The notes beneath the pieces were generated by a model that ran no database searches, was not told the origin of the DNA, and saw nothing but the letters and a program-made list of their open reading frames with translations. From Parietichytrium sp. I65-24A (lineage: Eukaryota > Sar > Bigyra > Thraustochytrida > Thraustochytriidae): DNA of 64,000 nucleotides. Below are positions 7,727-17,941 of the stretch, piece by piece. Location: assembly GCA_012862575.1 (NCBI GenBank), contig BLSF01000067.1, positions 124,001 through 188,000 on the forward strand, in the 5' to 3' direction. Position numbers and translations under genes: made by a program. Position 1 is the first letter of the stretch; each line of letters starts with the position of its first letter.

Positions 7727-10099
7727 ATGGTCAAGTTTGCTGTGACGGTCGCAGTGGCCGGGGCCATCTGCTGCCACGCAAAAGACGTGTGGGAGGACGC
7801 TCCGGATGCTGGGCAGGTTTCGCTACAAGATCTGCGCTCGTGGGCTGACGGTCTAGCGCCTTTCGGCGAACAGCAATTCCAGGATTTTGATGGCACCCGC
7901 GCTGCTAGTCCGGAGGCATGGAGCGACTTGCCCGTGTACCAGGTTTTCACGGACAGGTTCAACAACGGCAACTCTTCCAACGACGAACTCAACCTCCAGG
8001 CCTTCCAAGTCTCCGAGCTCAGCGAAGGCAATTATGGGAAAGTGTACCGGTACAAACATGGCGGCGACATCAAGGGCATTACCGATCGTCTGGACTATAT
8101 GCTGGCTCTCGGTGCGCGCACTGTATTTGCGACCAGTTTTTTGTACAACAATGGCGGCGACTTCCACGGCTATTGCGTGTCCAACCACCTCCGCATCGAC
8201 CCCACGTTTGGAGAACTCTCTGATCTCCAAGTCCTCGTGCGGGAAGCCCACGCCAGAGACATGTACGTGGTGATGGATTTTGTCGTCAACCACGTCTGTG
8301 ACACCTCCACGACCTACAGCGGCACCAGACCGTCGGGTGACGATCATCTTCAGTGCGTCGCCGGTTTGTATGCGCTTGAAAGCGCGGACGCCATCGGAGA
8401 CCAGGGCAACGTCACTGGGAGAGGCGAACTCAGCATTGGCAGCTCCATGTTCTCGCCCTGGAGAAACCAAGACTTCTTCAGCAGATGCGGAACCGGGCTC
8501 GGCAGTGGTGCCGTCGCGGAGGCCATGTTTGGAGACTTTGCGTACACGATGTTTGACCTACAAAGCTCGGTTTATGAAGTACAATACCTCCTCGCCTCCA
8601 TGGCAAAGTACTGGATTGCAGCTGCTGATATCGACGGCTTCCGGCTTGACGCTACCAAGCACACCAGCGATGCCTTGGCCGCCACGTTCAGCACACTCGT
8701 ACGCGATTATGCGTTACAACTTGGAAAGGACAACTTTTATATTATCGGAGAAATCGCCGATGGGCCGTGGTGGCAATCTCGCCAGCTAACCACCATGAGA
8801 AGTGGCTCAGTCTCAACTCAACTGACCAGAGCAACCATCGCATCCTTACAGCCCACCTTTTCCAAGCATCCGACTCAACCTTATCCCGGTTTTACCGCTG
8901 TGTACGATTTCTCGCATGGGCGAACTGCCAGGGCTGTTATGCAAGCGTCATCTTTTCCTGTGGCGCTGGAGACCCTTCTCAGCAGCGACTCGCAGCAGCT
9001 CGTTCGAAGCGCCAAGGAGGACCTAAACTTTTGGGTTCTCGTTGACCAGCATGACTGGGCTCGTTTCCTTGACAAAGGTACTACAGCCTTCCGAACAAAC
9101 AGCGGCGCGGCAGCTCAAGCACACTCCTATATGTTTCTGGCGAAGGGAACCCCACTGATCTATTACGGCTCCGAGCAAGGGTTCAATGGCGACTGCTGGT
9201 GGTCTGCCATGCAAGTCGGGGACGAAGACTCCACCGCGAATGTCCAGGAGCATTGCAGCAATCCAAGCTCCTCGCTTGGGTACCACGACTCCTTATATAG
9301 GCAAACGATGTGGGAAGGTGCTGGGTATAATCTGGGAATGGCTTTCACAGAGCGAGCAGCAAGTCTTGTTCGCATTTCCAAGCCTGGTCCGAACGCATGG
9401 AGCGAGGATTGGAAGAACGACCCTTTCCTCGACTTGGAAAATACCATCACCTTGGCCATTCGCAGGATGTCAATACTTCGGGAGTCGTGCGCTCCACTTC
9501 GCAGAGGGAGTCAGTACTTCCGGTGGGTCGACGACTCTGCCGGCTTACTGGTCTTCTCCAGAATCTACAATGGGGTGGAAATAGTCGTCGTAATGAACAC
9601 AAGATCTGAACCCATCACGATGCCTCAAGACAACTTTTACGTTGATAACGGGATTCTCAGCGTGAGCAACACTTTGAAATTTGTTCAGCTGCTCTCTTCA
9701 TCCGAGGACACCGCATTAGCAGTGCCACAGCAAGGTGGGGGATACAAACTAGATCTCGCCAACAGAGTCATTGAAGGATATACCACCTGGGTGTTTGCAA
9801 GAGAAGACCTGATTTCCGAGGAGCGCGACGCAAGCTTGAACATCCTTCCGTGCAAAACGGAAAAGGCACAAGACGTTGGCAACGAAACCGCAAACGGCGA
9901 CAGTGTTGGCAACAACACGGTGGCGGACGACAACGGTACGGCTGAGTCTTCCAGTAGTGGTGTTGCCGTAGTTGCAGTTGCAGTTGCCGGGTCTGTATTG
10001 ATTGTTGCACTGGGCTCCGCATTTCTGGTTACTAGGCTACGCAAGCCAAGTCAAACCGACCACACGTCGGAAGTGTCGCACAAAATTCCGCCGCTGTAA
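7727..10099 (+). CDS. Membrane-anchored alpha-amylase-family (GH13) protein
   Basis: 790 aa. A signal peptide (MVKFAVTVAVAGAICCHA) is followed by a GH13 (beta/alpha)8 barrel. Visible GH13 signatures are region I DFVVNH (184-189), region II DGFRLDATKH with the nucleophile Asp308, region III IIGEIADG with the acid/base Glu342, and region IV VDQHD with Asp443. The catalytic triad is therefore intact, although the usual Asn of the NHD motif is Gln. A beta-sandwich-like C domain, an Asn/Ser-rich stalk with N-glycosylation sequons, a single TM helix (about 748-772) and a short basic tail follow. This makes it a type I surface or endomembrane enzyme acting on extracytoplasmic alpha-glucans; the exact substrate cannot be told. 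AATAAA lies near 10133. It converges with the DUF697-like gene 122 bp downstream. Confidence 0.9.
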   Translation: MVKFAVTVAVAGAICCHAKDVWEDAPDAGQVSLQDLRSWADGLAPFGEQQFQDFDGTRAASPEAWSDLPVYQVFTDRFNNGNSSNDELNLQAFQVSELSEGNYGKVYRYKHGGDIKGITDRLDYMLALGARTVFATSFLYNNGGDFHGYCVSNHLRIDPTFGELSDLQVLVREAHARDMYVVMDFVVNHVCDTSTTYSGTRPSGDDHLQCVAGLYALESADAIGDQGNVTGRGELSIGSSMFSPWRNQDFFSRCGTGLGSGAVAEAMFGDFAYTMFDLQSSVYEVQYLLASMAKYWIAAADIDGFRLDATKHTSDALAATFSTLVRDYALQLGKDNFYIIGEIADGPWWQSRQLTTMRSGSVSTQLTRATIASLQPTFSKHPTQPYPGFTAVYDFSHGRTARAVMQASSFPVALETLLSSDSQQLVRSAKEDLNFWVLVDQHDWARFLDKGTTAFRTNSGAAAQAHSYMFLAKGTPLIYYGSEQGFNGDCWWSAMQVGDEDSTANVQEHCSNPSSSLGYHDSLYRQTMWEGAGYNLGMAFTERAASLVRISKPGPNAWSEDWKNDPFLDLENTITLAIRRMSILRESCAPLRRGSQYFRWVDDSAGLLVFSRIYNGVEIVVVMNTRSEPITMPQDNFYVDNGILSVSNTLKFVQLLSSSEDTALAVPQQGGGYKLDLANRVIEGYTTWVFAREDLISEERDASLNILPCKTEKAQDVGNETANGDSVGNNTVADDNGTAESSSSGVAVVAVAVAGSVLIVALGSAFLVTRLRKPSQTDHTSEVSHKIPPL

Positions 10100-10221
10100 T
10101 CGCCTGTAATCTTGAAAACACACTGGCTGTTTAATAAACTACTTGAACTCGAGATTTGTACTAGTCACACGTCAACTAAATCGTTTCTCTGAGAAACCAA
10201 CCCACACGGAAAGCTCCTCGT

Positions 10222-11253
10222 TCACCTGTTTCCGAGCTGCTCTAGTTTCACATCGTCATCATCTTCTTTGCTGGGATCAGATATTTCGGATTCCTTGCTT
10301 TCTCGCAGCTCGGCTGAGGCGGCTGACGAGCGCTTCTGCCGTCTACGAAAGCTAAATCTCCTGGAAACAGCCTGTCTGGCAGCGACAACACTCTCTGCAG
10401 TTCGGCGAAGGAATGCCTGGAAAGAGAGTTTGCTCTCGGCCACCTTGTCTACCACAGCTTCTTTCATAAGGTCCCAAGCTTCAAGCATCCATCTAACAAT
10501 CCGCCGTTCATCGACGCCAGAAAAGGCGCGAACGCTTTCTTGCCAAGAGGATAGTGCCTCTTCGCCCTGTGAAAAAAGGACCTTGGCACGCTGTCCGACT
10601 ATGTATGTTGTGGTGACAGCAAGGCTTGCAGTGGTTAGCGGTGCAATGAGCGGGACGGACGCGAGGAGAACCTTGGCCAATACACCATGCGCAATGCGAG
10701 AAGACAAGGCCGCCATTCCCTGCGTTGCGACAAGCCTTGCGGCCCCGGCACTAGCATTCGCGGTCTGCTGTCCCATCCCAGAGAGCAGTAAGATTATGCG
10801 TTGCTGCGAGTTTATGGTGAGCTCTTGTCCATAGTGTTCGGCAAGCTCAGAGATCATGTCAAATTGCAGCTTCAGGGTAATGCTCCCGGTGGCCGCGGCG
10901 CCGAGCGCGAAGGCGTAAACGGTTCCCAAACCAGGTCCCAAGGAAGCAAGAGAAGCAATTGCTACTCTAATGCAAGTGCGTTTGATGATCTCATTCGGGA
11001 TACGATCTTCCTCATCCACCAGGCTCTCCGACTCCTCCTGCTGGCCCACTTCGTCACAGTCACTGAAGGCTTCGAGCTCTTCAAGCTCGTCGTCGCTATT
11101 GGGCGGTGCATCAACACCACCAGTTTGTTTTTGTCTTGGCGGTCGCTCGTCATGCGAAGTCCATCGCACGCCCTTCGTTGCTTCTCGCAACAGCTCAACG
11201 ACCTCTTCCTCATTGTCGCTTTCCTCCTGCTGGTGATCTCTCGCCGCCATCAT
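10222..11253 (-). CDS. DUF697/EcsC-like membrane-associated protein
   Basis: 343 aa. The N-terminal ~85 residues are acidic and low complexity (ESDNEEEVVELL). A hydrophobic core follows with a Gly/Ala-rich helix (GLGTVYAFALGAAATGSITL), then LQFDMISELAEHYGQELT, and further hydrophobic helices (VLLASVPLIAPLTTASLAVT). The sequence 'hydrophobic Gly-rich helix, then Q-x-x-M-I-x-x-(L/I)-A-x-x-Y-G-x-E-L-T' is characteristic of the DUF697/EcsC group, usually found beside GTPase domains in bacteria. No GTPase domain is present here. The C-terminus is basic then acidic, with a possible nuclear-type or membrane-surface cluster RRFSFRRRQKR. Function unknown; an intracellular membrane location is inferred from the helices. 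Confidence 0.72.
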   Translation of the reverse strand: MMAARDHQQEESDNEEEVVELLREATKGVRWTSHDERPPRQKQTGGVDAPPNSDDELEELEAFSDCDEVGQQEESESLVDEEDRIPNEIIKRTCIRVAIASLASLGPGLGTVYAFALGAAATGSITLKLQFDMISELAEHYGQELTINSQQRIILLLSGMGQQTANASAGAARLVATQGMAALSSRIAHGVLAKVLLASVPLIAPLTTASLAVTTTYIVGQRAKVLFSQGEEALSSWQESVRAFSGVDERRIVRWMLEAWDLMKEAVVDKVAESKLSFQAFLRRTAESVVAARQAVSRRFSFRRRQKRSSAASAELRESKESEISDPSKEDDDDVKLEQLGNR

Positions 11254-13128
11254 CTCATAGGCATTTCCTTTGCTGGACCTGTTTCGTGACTGTTATGCCC
11301 TGTCTTTTCAAGTTCAATCTCAATTGATAGCTCAAGTTGACTTTTATTAGAGCCGCTTTCTCTATCCCCTCAGGCTAGCGGCGATGGATCTTGGACCAAA
11401 TTTCCAACTCGAAAAAGCTCCCCGTTTCCGCTATGCTCTATCCGCAGCTAAAAGCCGTCACTCAGGCCGACTGTCGCCACTCGTGAGCCTGTCACGACAG
11501 TTCACGGTTCACAGTTCACGAAGAACAATGCAACGCGCACGTACGCAATCTCTCGCTAATGCGCTCGCTCGGACGCGCGCACACTGCCACGCTGAATGGC
11601 TTCAATGCCACCGCCTCTTTGAGCTCCGCCCTCTGAGGCGGGAACTTGCTCTCTTGCAAGGTGACTATCAGGACTATCAGGACTATCAGGACAATCACCA
11701 GCGTCTTGGCGATCTTGGCGAGACCAGACCACCGGTACTAGAACTGTACACACGCTGTGGCCTTGCCAGTGAGTTGTTGTAGTAGTAGTTGTTGTCGAAA
11801 GCGTGAGATCACAGGTGCCGCGGGAACAGGGTGAGTTCGCTCTCACGCTCTCATTGACTGACAGACAACTCGAAGGATCGCTGCGATCCTCTCAGTGCCA
11901 GGAGCGTGCCAGGACTCCTTTGCTCCTGGAAATTGTCATTGCCATTGTCATTGGCATAGACTGCGAAGAAGTTATACACACAGCAAAAGCAAAAGAAGTA
12001 ATCAGTCCAGCTCCATCATGATCGTTCTCATTGCTCAGAGGCTCTGCGGCGACAAACTAACGAACGCACCAGCCAACTAGCGCTGTCATGGTCATGGTGT
12101 GGCATTCGCAGGCAAGGGACGCAAGGGTGTGTGAGCAGCCCAGTCAGCCCAATCATTGTGGGTAACTTTTAAATCTGTGTACCTCTTCTCAGGCTGGCTC
12201 TGTGGCTCTGTGAGCAGATGCACGTGTGAGATGTGAGACATCTTTCTGACGACTAACTTTCAGAAGGACTTTGTTTGGTCACTGTGGTCGGTTGGTTGTT
12301 GATGTTACCAAGTGTCAGGGCGAGGCTTGCGAGACTGACAAGAGCAACAATGGGTTCAGAGTGGGATGCCAAAGACAATTCGGCAATCCTTAGCTAGGGT
12401 TACTCATACCAAATTATCCATGGAAATTATAGACAGAGTCCTACTCTCCAATGAAGATCTTTCATCAGCGTTTGTCAGTGTGTAACCATTTCCCTACTGT
12501 CTTACCCGGCAGATACTCAAAACCATAGACACCTGACTCAACAACACCACATGAGAGTGTGCACCCCGCGTCACACAGTCCTCATCGTTACGCAAAACTG
12601 GCAGCCACGTTGTGATTTGCGATGAATTAAGGTATTTTTAAGACTGTCTTGCGCAGTCGTAGTCTTCGTGGTCAGTAGAAAGGTACTGCTTCGAGCGACA
12701 GTTTTAAGTTTAAGGCGGGAGTGCTCGCACGAAGTGAGAAGCAGGGAGAAGAGCGGTGGCGTGGTTTAGCAGCAAGTGTGTTTTTTTTCCACTTCCGCAT
12801 ACGCGACATCTCAGTTGCGTTTGAAAGTGCAACTTAGTTTAGTGCAAGTGCACCCTCTTGCGCAAGCCCACGCAGGGCTCTTGAAAGTGTATGCGCACTC
12901 AGTTAGACTCCCGAACGGACGCACGCTGTGTGAAGGAGGTTGGCTGGTGTTGGGACTTGTGTGCAAGTGACTGAGTGACTGAGTGACTGATTGGCTGGCG
13001 TACGTGTACGCCAAGTGTGCAAGTGCAGGTGCGTTGAAAAGGAGATTCTAGTTTGCTGCACTCGGGAAAGTTTTTTATTTGTGAGAAAGCGTTTCTCCAA
13101 GTGGTGGTTGAGTAGGTCGGGGAAAATG
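11254..13128. other. Intergenic region with small repeats
   Basis: Divergent spacer of about 1.9 kb. Contains (GACTATCAG)3 at 11663-11689, GTAGTTGTTGT-like runs near 11775-11795, and GTGACTGAGTGACTGAG near 12966-12990. ORFs are short and unconvincing. The 5' limit of the next gene is uncertain. Confidence 0.45.
11663..11689. repeat. (GACTATCAG)3 tandem repeat
   Basis: Three perfect nonamers followed by one degenerate copy (GACAATCAC). Minisatellite in intergenic DNA. Confidence 0.85.
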
Positions 13129-14055
13129 TCCATAGTTCGCTGCGACTGCACATTGGCGTGGTGCAAGAAAAGGAGGGAGGATTTGGCCATGGCAAACAGG
13201 CCTGAACAAAGGCACTTCTCGCTACCTTCCACGACGACCCCGAGCGGCGGTCCGAGAACAATAGAGAGAGGCCAAATTCTGCGAACGCTCCGCCCGTCCG
13301 GAAAAGAGGTGTCGAAAAGCTCAACCCTAGTCTTCCTTTGGTGGCATTTGCGGCCGAGCGCTTTTGAGTGGAGAAGCTCATTTGCCAAAAAAAGCAAAAA
13401 CAGGGAGCCTAGATGGGTTGTGAGAAGCGGGGTGCCCCTCGCCTTCTCGAGCTTGTATGAAGAACCTCCTCCACACGGGCAGAATGCTGTCTTTGATGGC
13501 ACTAAATGGAACGTTGCCACAAACGAAACAAGTGTACAAGGGGAAGTCGAAGATGCAACTGTGAATCGGAACCGCGAGTTTAAAGGTCGGGAGGTGGCGC
13601 GAGCTTGGAAAGTTCTGGATGAGGTGGCTGCAACTCATGACAATAAGGTGAAGAACGCTGTTCGCTATCTGAAGGCGTACGTAGAGTACATCAAGACCAC
13701 CAGAAGGGATACCTTCAATACCCCTTCTTATGAGAAGAAGAGGCCGTTAGCAAAGTCGCAGGACGGCGGCGAAGCTGATTTGCACAACGATTTTGATGAG
13801 GAAAGGCATCCTCATGACCAGCTCGTTGACCAGGACTTGCATGAAACTTCAGGTGCAACGCAATCGTCACAGTCGCAAGACCCACTTGGAGCCCAGGACC
13901 AGGATAACCTACCTGCGTCCAGCTCTTCACTAACAGCTGGCCACTCAGGGCCCAACGTTCATGTGCCACCCCCTCCCCCAGACATCATTCCGAGGAACTC
14001 AGGTCAACCGCGGGGCCACGGCTCGAAAAGGAGCAAAATGAATGAATACTACTAA
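13129..14055 (+). CDS. Unknown protein with charged central helix and low-complexity tail
   Basis: 309 aa from the ATG at 13129 (MSIVRCDCTLAW); a second ATG at 13189 (MANRPEQRHF) is equally plausible because the first part has poor coding character. The best coding signal is about 13470-14050. It includes a charged helical segment (KGREVARAWKVLDEVAATHD, then VRYLKAYVEYIKTTRRD), an Asp/His/Gln-rich linker, a proline run (VPPPPPDIIPR) and a basic C-terminus (KRSK) that could be a nuclear localisation signal. No known domain recognised. Its stop lies only 219 bp before the start chosen for the methyltransferase on the same strand, so transcripts may overlap. Confidence 0.5.
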   Translation, partial: SIVRCDCTLAWCKKRREDLAMANRPEQRHFSLPSTTTPSGGPRTIERGQILRTLRPSGKEVSKSSTLVFLWWHLRPSAFEWRSSFAKKSKNREPRWVVRSGVPLAFSSLYEEPPPHGQNAVFDGTKWNVATNETSVQGEVEDATVNRNREFKGREVARAWKVLDEVAATHDNKVKNAVRYLKAYVEYIKTTRRDTFNTPSYEKKRPLAKSQDGGEADLHNDFDEERHPHDQLVDQDLHETSGATQSSQSQDPLGAQDQDNLPASSSSLTAGHSGPNVHVPPPPPDIIPRNSGQPRGHGSKRSKMNEYY

Positions 14056-14275
14056 CTTCTTTTCAAGAACACTTCACACTGCATCCTTTTCTTTCTTCCA
14101 CAATCAGCTCATATCCCTACGCGCGGGCGGCAACACTTCTTTACTTCCCTTCGGTTCCCAGCGTTTCTTTCTTTCTGCAACTCGCTTCAATACTAAGGTG
14201 CCGCCGCTACGACCATCCACGGCCATAACGCTCGATCGACCAAAAAGCTTAGGACTTGACACAAGTTGGTGGTGC

Positions 14276-15181
14276 ATGGGGGCTGCTAATCGAGAGCCAC
14301 TCGGTCCCGCGAGACCCGCGAGAGTTGGAGCGGAACAGGCAGACGCGACAATGACAGATGACGGTGATTGCAAAGCTAAGGTGGTGGTGGAGGACGAGGA
14401 CGCGGATGAAGAAGATGCTTCAAGTTTTGACCTCAGTAGTGTGCACGGGCACAAGGTGCAGGATGTGTGTGTGGGAAGTGCGGAAGACTTTGGGGAGGCG
14501 CAAGGACCGGTGTGTGTGAAACTGAAGACCGTTCAGAAACTGTCGCCAATCGAAGCGTTTTTGTTGGCAGACGAAGACAATGCATTGGATCTCACAGGGC
14601 ACCAGGTGTGGCTCAGCGCGCACGTGCTTGTCAACATGCTCGTGGGCAAATTCAGTGGTCGAGGTGCACAAGCAGCTCAACTCACAGCGCTTGAGCTCGG
14701 AAGCGGGACTGGGCTCGTTGGACTCACGCTAGCCCGGCTAGGCTTCAAGCATGTCTTGCTCACCGACAGCGAGGAGTCTGTGGTGGACTTGCTCCGAGAT
14801 AACATTGCTCTGAACAGCTTGAAAGGCAGCTGCTCTGTGGAAAGGCTCTCCTGGTCTGTATCTGGCCAAGCACCAAACCAACTCTTCGACATCGTGATCG
14901 CAAGCGACTGTGTGTACGACACTTCTGTAATCGATCCTCTCATCGCAACAGCACGGCGCTTCATGAAGCCCGGGGCATCGTTCTACCTTTGCAATTGCCA
15001 AAACAGACTCTTCGTCAGCCCAGATAAGGCCGACCAGCTAATGAAAGACGCCGCCCAGTTGTGCGGACTGGCTACTGTCAGCCATCTTTCGCTCAGCGAG
15101 ATACGAGGTAATACGCCGCAGTGGCGCGCAGAGGTCGCCAAGGAGGATCAGCACATTTCTTTATTCGAGATGAAAGAGTAG
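14276..15181 (+). CDS. Protein-lysine methyltransferase, METTL21 / methyltransferase-16 family
   Basis: 301 aa from the ATG at 14276; an ATG at 14351 (MTDDGDCKAK) gives 276 aa. The longest open frame, from 14042, would overlap the preceding gene and is less likely. After an acidic N-terminus come GHQVWLSAHVLVNML and the SAM-binding motif I LELGSGTGLVGLTLARLG. The acidic post-I segment VLLTDSEESVVDLLRDNI and the family signature DIVIASDCVYD follow, then a beta-strand pair typical of seven-beta-strand methyltransferases. This group methylates lysines on chaperones and translation factors in the cytosol; the substrate here is unknown. Family call firm, start uncertain. Confidence 0.85.
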   Translation: MGAANREPLGPARPARVGAEQADATMTDDGDCKAKVVVEDEDADEEDASSFDLSSVHGHKVQDVCVGSAEDFGEAQGPVCVKLKTVQKLSPIEAFLLADEDNALDLTGHQVWLSAHVLVNMLVGKFSGRGAQAAQLTALELGSGTGLVGLTLARLGFKHVLLTDSEESVVDLLRDNIALNSLKGSCSVERLSWSVSGQAPNQLFDIVIASDCVYDTSVIDPLIATARRFMKPGASFYLCNCQNRLFVSPDKADQLMKDAAQLCGLATVSHLSLSEIRGNTPQWRAEVAKEDQHISLFEMKE

Positions 15182-15654
15182 AGTCCCCTTCAATCCTCGA
15201 ACCTCCCGGCACCCGACATCCTTGCAATCAAGCATCTGAGAACCGAGCTCCAACCCGCGGGTACCGAGTTAACTTGCCGTACGAGCATCTTGCCAATCTC
15301 GACTTGGCACGCTTGCATCTCGCACGCATCGAGGCTCGTATGTCTTATGCTGCCACATTGCAATCCTTCCTACATTTCCGATTTAACGTTGTTACCCACG
15401 ATCGCTGCGTAAGGCACATTAGGTGTTTCCCTAGACCTCTAACCGTCGTTTTAGGAGCAAGGTTGGAGCCATGTTCTTGTGCATGTCCGCAACGCAAGAG
15501 AGACAATCAAAGGAGAGCGAAACGCAAAGCGAATGAGCGGGAGGTGACAATCGCATCGTATAATTGTCGAAGCGTCGAAGCCGGCGGAGTGGGCGAGCTC
15601 GGGCGCAGCAGTAGTTGAGAGGAGTTCGTGTCTCGGAAGCGTCCAAACCTGACC
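15182..15654. other. Intergenic region
   Basis: Spacer between two plus-strand genes; the in-frame GTG at 15628 is not used as start. No feature seen. Confidence 0.4.
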
Positions 15655-17043
15655 ATGTGCGCTCTAGTTGCTTCCGAGCGCGGGGTGGATGTGAGGGCTG
15701 TGGAGGAGGCGGAGGAAGAGACAGCCAGAAGACTTGAGTTGGATCCGGAGCTGAGTATGGCTATCGCAGACGGACTGCGCAGCGGACTGATGCATCTGAG
15801 CTTCTGCGAGCTCAAGGCTCTTCCTCCGAGCTTGCCGCGCATGGCAAGCAATTTGATGCGCTTGGACCTAGGATACAACGAGCTGCGAACGCTGCCTGAG
15901 GAAATCGCGCTGCTCTCAAAACTGGAGCAATTGTGGGTCAACGGAAACAAGGAGCTCTTTTGTCTACCAGATGGCATTGTAAAGTGTGTCAAGCTGAGGC
16001 AGCTCGATTGCCGTGAAACCGCTCTACGGCAACTTCCTCTCGGTCTTGGTGCGCTTCCCGATTTGTTACGCATCGATGTGACCAGCGCAGAGTTGTTGGA
16101 CGAGGAAATCAAAGACGCATATTTTCGCGCTCCTGTAAATGAAGGATTGCTCCTGCTAACAAATACAACCGACGTTGACGATCAAGAATTGGATTATGAT
16201 TCTGGAGGAGAGCGCAGCCCACAGGACGACGAGCTGCTCCAGCGGATAGCGCAAATGAAGGAGAAACATGACACTTTGGAGGCTCGAACAGAAAGGCTCA
16301 AGACTTACCTGCAAAACAAGTATAGACTTCGCGAACTAAAGTCGAGTCTGAGGGAGAAGCTCAGAGAAGGGCTTTACCGCGGGCTCTGTGAAAGTGAGGA
16401 GGGGCAACAAAAAGTGGCACAGTTTATTGAGAATGTATTCGAGCATTTCGGCGATTTGGGGGATTTGAGGGATATAGTAAGGAATTGCGAGCGTCTATTT
16501 CCGGAAAAGTTCTCATTTGACTGTCTTCCTGGAGTGAAGGAAAGATTTCTGTCCTTAAAACAGCAGAACGAACGCAAAAAACTGGCTGCAAAACTCGAGC
16601 TGAAACTGCGTGCGTTGTACTTTGACCGAATCGACCCGACTAGCGTGGAAGGTATCGTCAAATCAATTTACGCGGAAATTGAGTCACTCGCGGATATTAA
16701 ATTTCTATTGCGCAACGCCTCTAAGCTTTTCCCTGCAGAGGCTCACGAGATCCGCGCGCACCAAGTACGAACAAACCTGGTCAACTTTCAGAAAGAGCTT
16801 GCGGAGCAAAGGGCAGCCGCTGTTCAAACCGTGTTTCAAGCACTCAAGTCTTATTACTCTCACATTGAACCTCCTCAGGTGGAAGCGTTGGTAAACCTTG
16901 TCTCCAGGTATTTTCGCAAAGTGGATGACCTCAAAAAGCTCGCAGCAGATGCATCTCAGTATTTCCCAATCGAGTTTGAGTCTGCACTCACTGCGCCCGA
17001 GACAGTATGGAAAGCATTCATGGATAACGAAGAGAAAATGTAG
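15655..17043 (+). CDS. LRR protein with three C-terminal ~78-residue helical repeats
   Basis: 462 aa from the first ATG. Residues about 45-160 hold leucine-rich repeats (LMRLDLGYNELRTLPEEIAL; LEQLWVNGNKELFCLPDGIV; LRQLDCRETALRQLPLGLGA). An acidic linker and a coiled coil (QMKEKHDTLEARTERLKTYL) lead to three tandem units of roughly 78 residues. Their conserved cores are VFEHFGDLGDLRDIVRNCER + LFPEKF, IYAEIESLADIKFLLRNASK + LFPAEA, and VSRYFRKVDDLKKLAADASQ + YFPIEF. Each unit begins with a Leu/Lys-rich helix. I do not recognise the repeat as a named domain. Together these suggest an intracellular scaffold. Converges with the two-TM gene, 95 bp apart. Confidence 0.85.
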   Translation: MCALVASERGVDVRAVEEAEEETARRLELDPELSMAIADGLRSGLMHLSFCELKALPPSLPRMASNLMRLDLGYNELRTLPEEIALLSKLEQLWVNGNKELFCLPDGIVKCVKLRQLDCRETALRQLPLGLGALPDLLRIDVTSAELLDEEIKDAYFRAPVNEGLLLLTNTTDVDDQELDYDSGGERSPQDDELLQRIAQMKEKHDTLEARTERLKTYLQNKYRLRELKSSLREKLREGLYRGLCESEEGQQKVAQFIENVFEHFGDLGDLRDIVRNCERLFPEKFSFDCLPGVKERFLSLKQQNERKKLAAKLELKLRALYFDRIDPTSVEGIVKSIYAEIESLADIKFLLRNASKLFPAEAHEIRAHQVRTNLVNFQKELAEQRAAAVQTVFQALKSYYSHIEPPQVEALVNLVSRYFRKVDDLKKLAADASQYFPIEFESALTAPETVWKAFMDNEEKM

Positions 17044-17138
17044 CGCGATCGTGTTGTGCGCGCCTAATCTTTCTAATATATGTTTTGATTGACTGTGAAA
17101 GAATATACAATATGATTTACTGAACGACGACTTGATCT

Positions 17139-17909
17139 TTACTCATACCCCCACTTTCGAAAGGTTTCCTCAACAAAAGCTTCGGGGTCTTTTGCGGTTC
17201 TTGACGAAGCATAAACATGGTGCTGAGGAAACGCTTCCTCTGGCCGCTTGCCCGGATGTTGCTGCAGAGCTGTTGGTATTCTCGGTGGGGCCTCAATACT
17301 TAATTCTTGTTCTGGATGGCTAAATAGGAGCGGAAGACGCGACGCCTCGTCTTCATAAATAGGTTGGACATCGAAACTGTCTTCTAGCTCTGACCAAGCG
17401 GACCGAATGACCCAGTCGCGGCAAGCCAGGCATGACACGACGATTGCAACGAGGGCGAATAACAGCGACACGACTTCAACCACCAACAAGGTTGAAAAGT
17501 TCAATCCGTCAACGGTGCGCGCTTGACCGCAAACAGATGACGATTGTGCCAACGTTGCATTTGACAATGTACCAAGAACACAAGAGCCACATTCTTGGCT
17601 TTGGCTGCATGAGAAACCGCTTTCCCGAGAGTGCCCAGCGATGCAAACTGGCGCAAAGAATCCCTCGGTGCTGCACCAATCACAAGTCCCGTGCTCACTG
17701 TCGCCTCGTGGTAAACATTTCCATCCGCACTCTTCTGATCCAAATTGGGTCGGATGGAAGCATGAGGACTTGGACTGCGAGAGTAAAAATACCAGAAAGC
17801 TCGCTGCAATGAGCAAGATCACCTGGCAAAACCCGCAGCACCCAAAGATCTGAGCTCGCTTCCCCGGCGAGAGCTCCCGCAGAGACACTGTGATCGACTC
17901 GTCCAACAT
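17139..17909 (-). CDS. Two-TM membrane protein with Cys-rich ectodomain
   Basis: 256 aa. A short N-terminus precedes a TM helix (CCGFCQVILLIAASFLVFLL, about 24-44). A lumenal/extracellular loop of about 100 residues follows with at least ten Cys, clustered as SEECGWKCLP, GTCDWCS, CSQSQECGSC and SVCGQAR. The second TM helix (about 148-170, VVEVVSLLFALVAIVVSC) is followed by a cytosolic Pro/acidic tail. The Cys pattern suggests several disulphides, as in small EGF- or plexin-like modules, but no family is recognised. The start ATG (17907-17909) lies only 32 bp downstream of the stop of the spliced minus-strand gene, a very tight arrangement. Confidence 0.72.
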   Translation of the reverse strand: MLDESITVSLRELSPGKRAQIFGCCGFCQVILLIAASFLVFLLSQSKSSCFHPTQFGSEECGWKCLPRGDSEHGTCDWCSTEGFFAPVCIAGHSRESGFSCSQSQECGSCVLGTLSNATLAQSSSVCGQARTVDGLNFSTLLVVEVVSLLFALVAIVVSCLACRDWVIRSAWSELEDSFDVQPIYEDEASRLPLLFSHPEQELSIEAPPRIPTALQQHPGKRPEEAFPQHHVYASSRTAKDPEAFVEETFRKWGYE

Positions 17910-17941
17910 CCCACTTCACGCGTGCTTCCCGCTCGCGTTCG

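Noticed and set aside
12903-13520. 205-codon minus-strand frame opposite the unknown gene
   Set aside because: Coding character is better on the plus strand, and the frame ends in repeats of the spacer.
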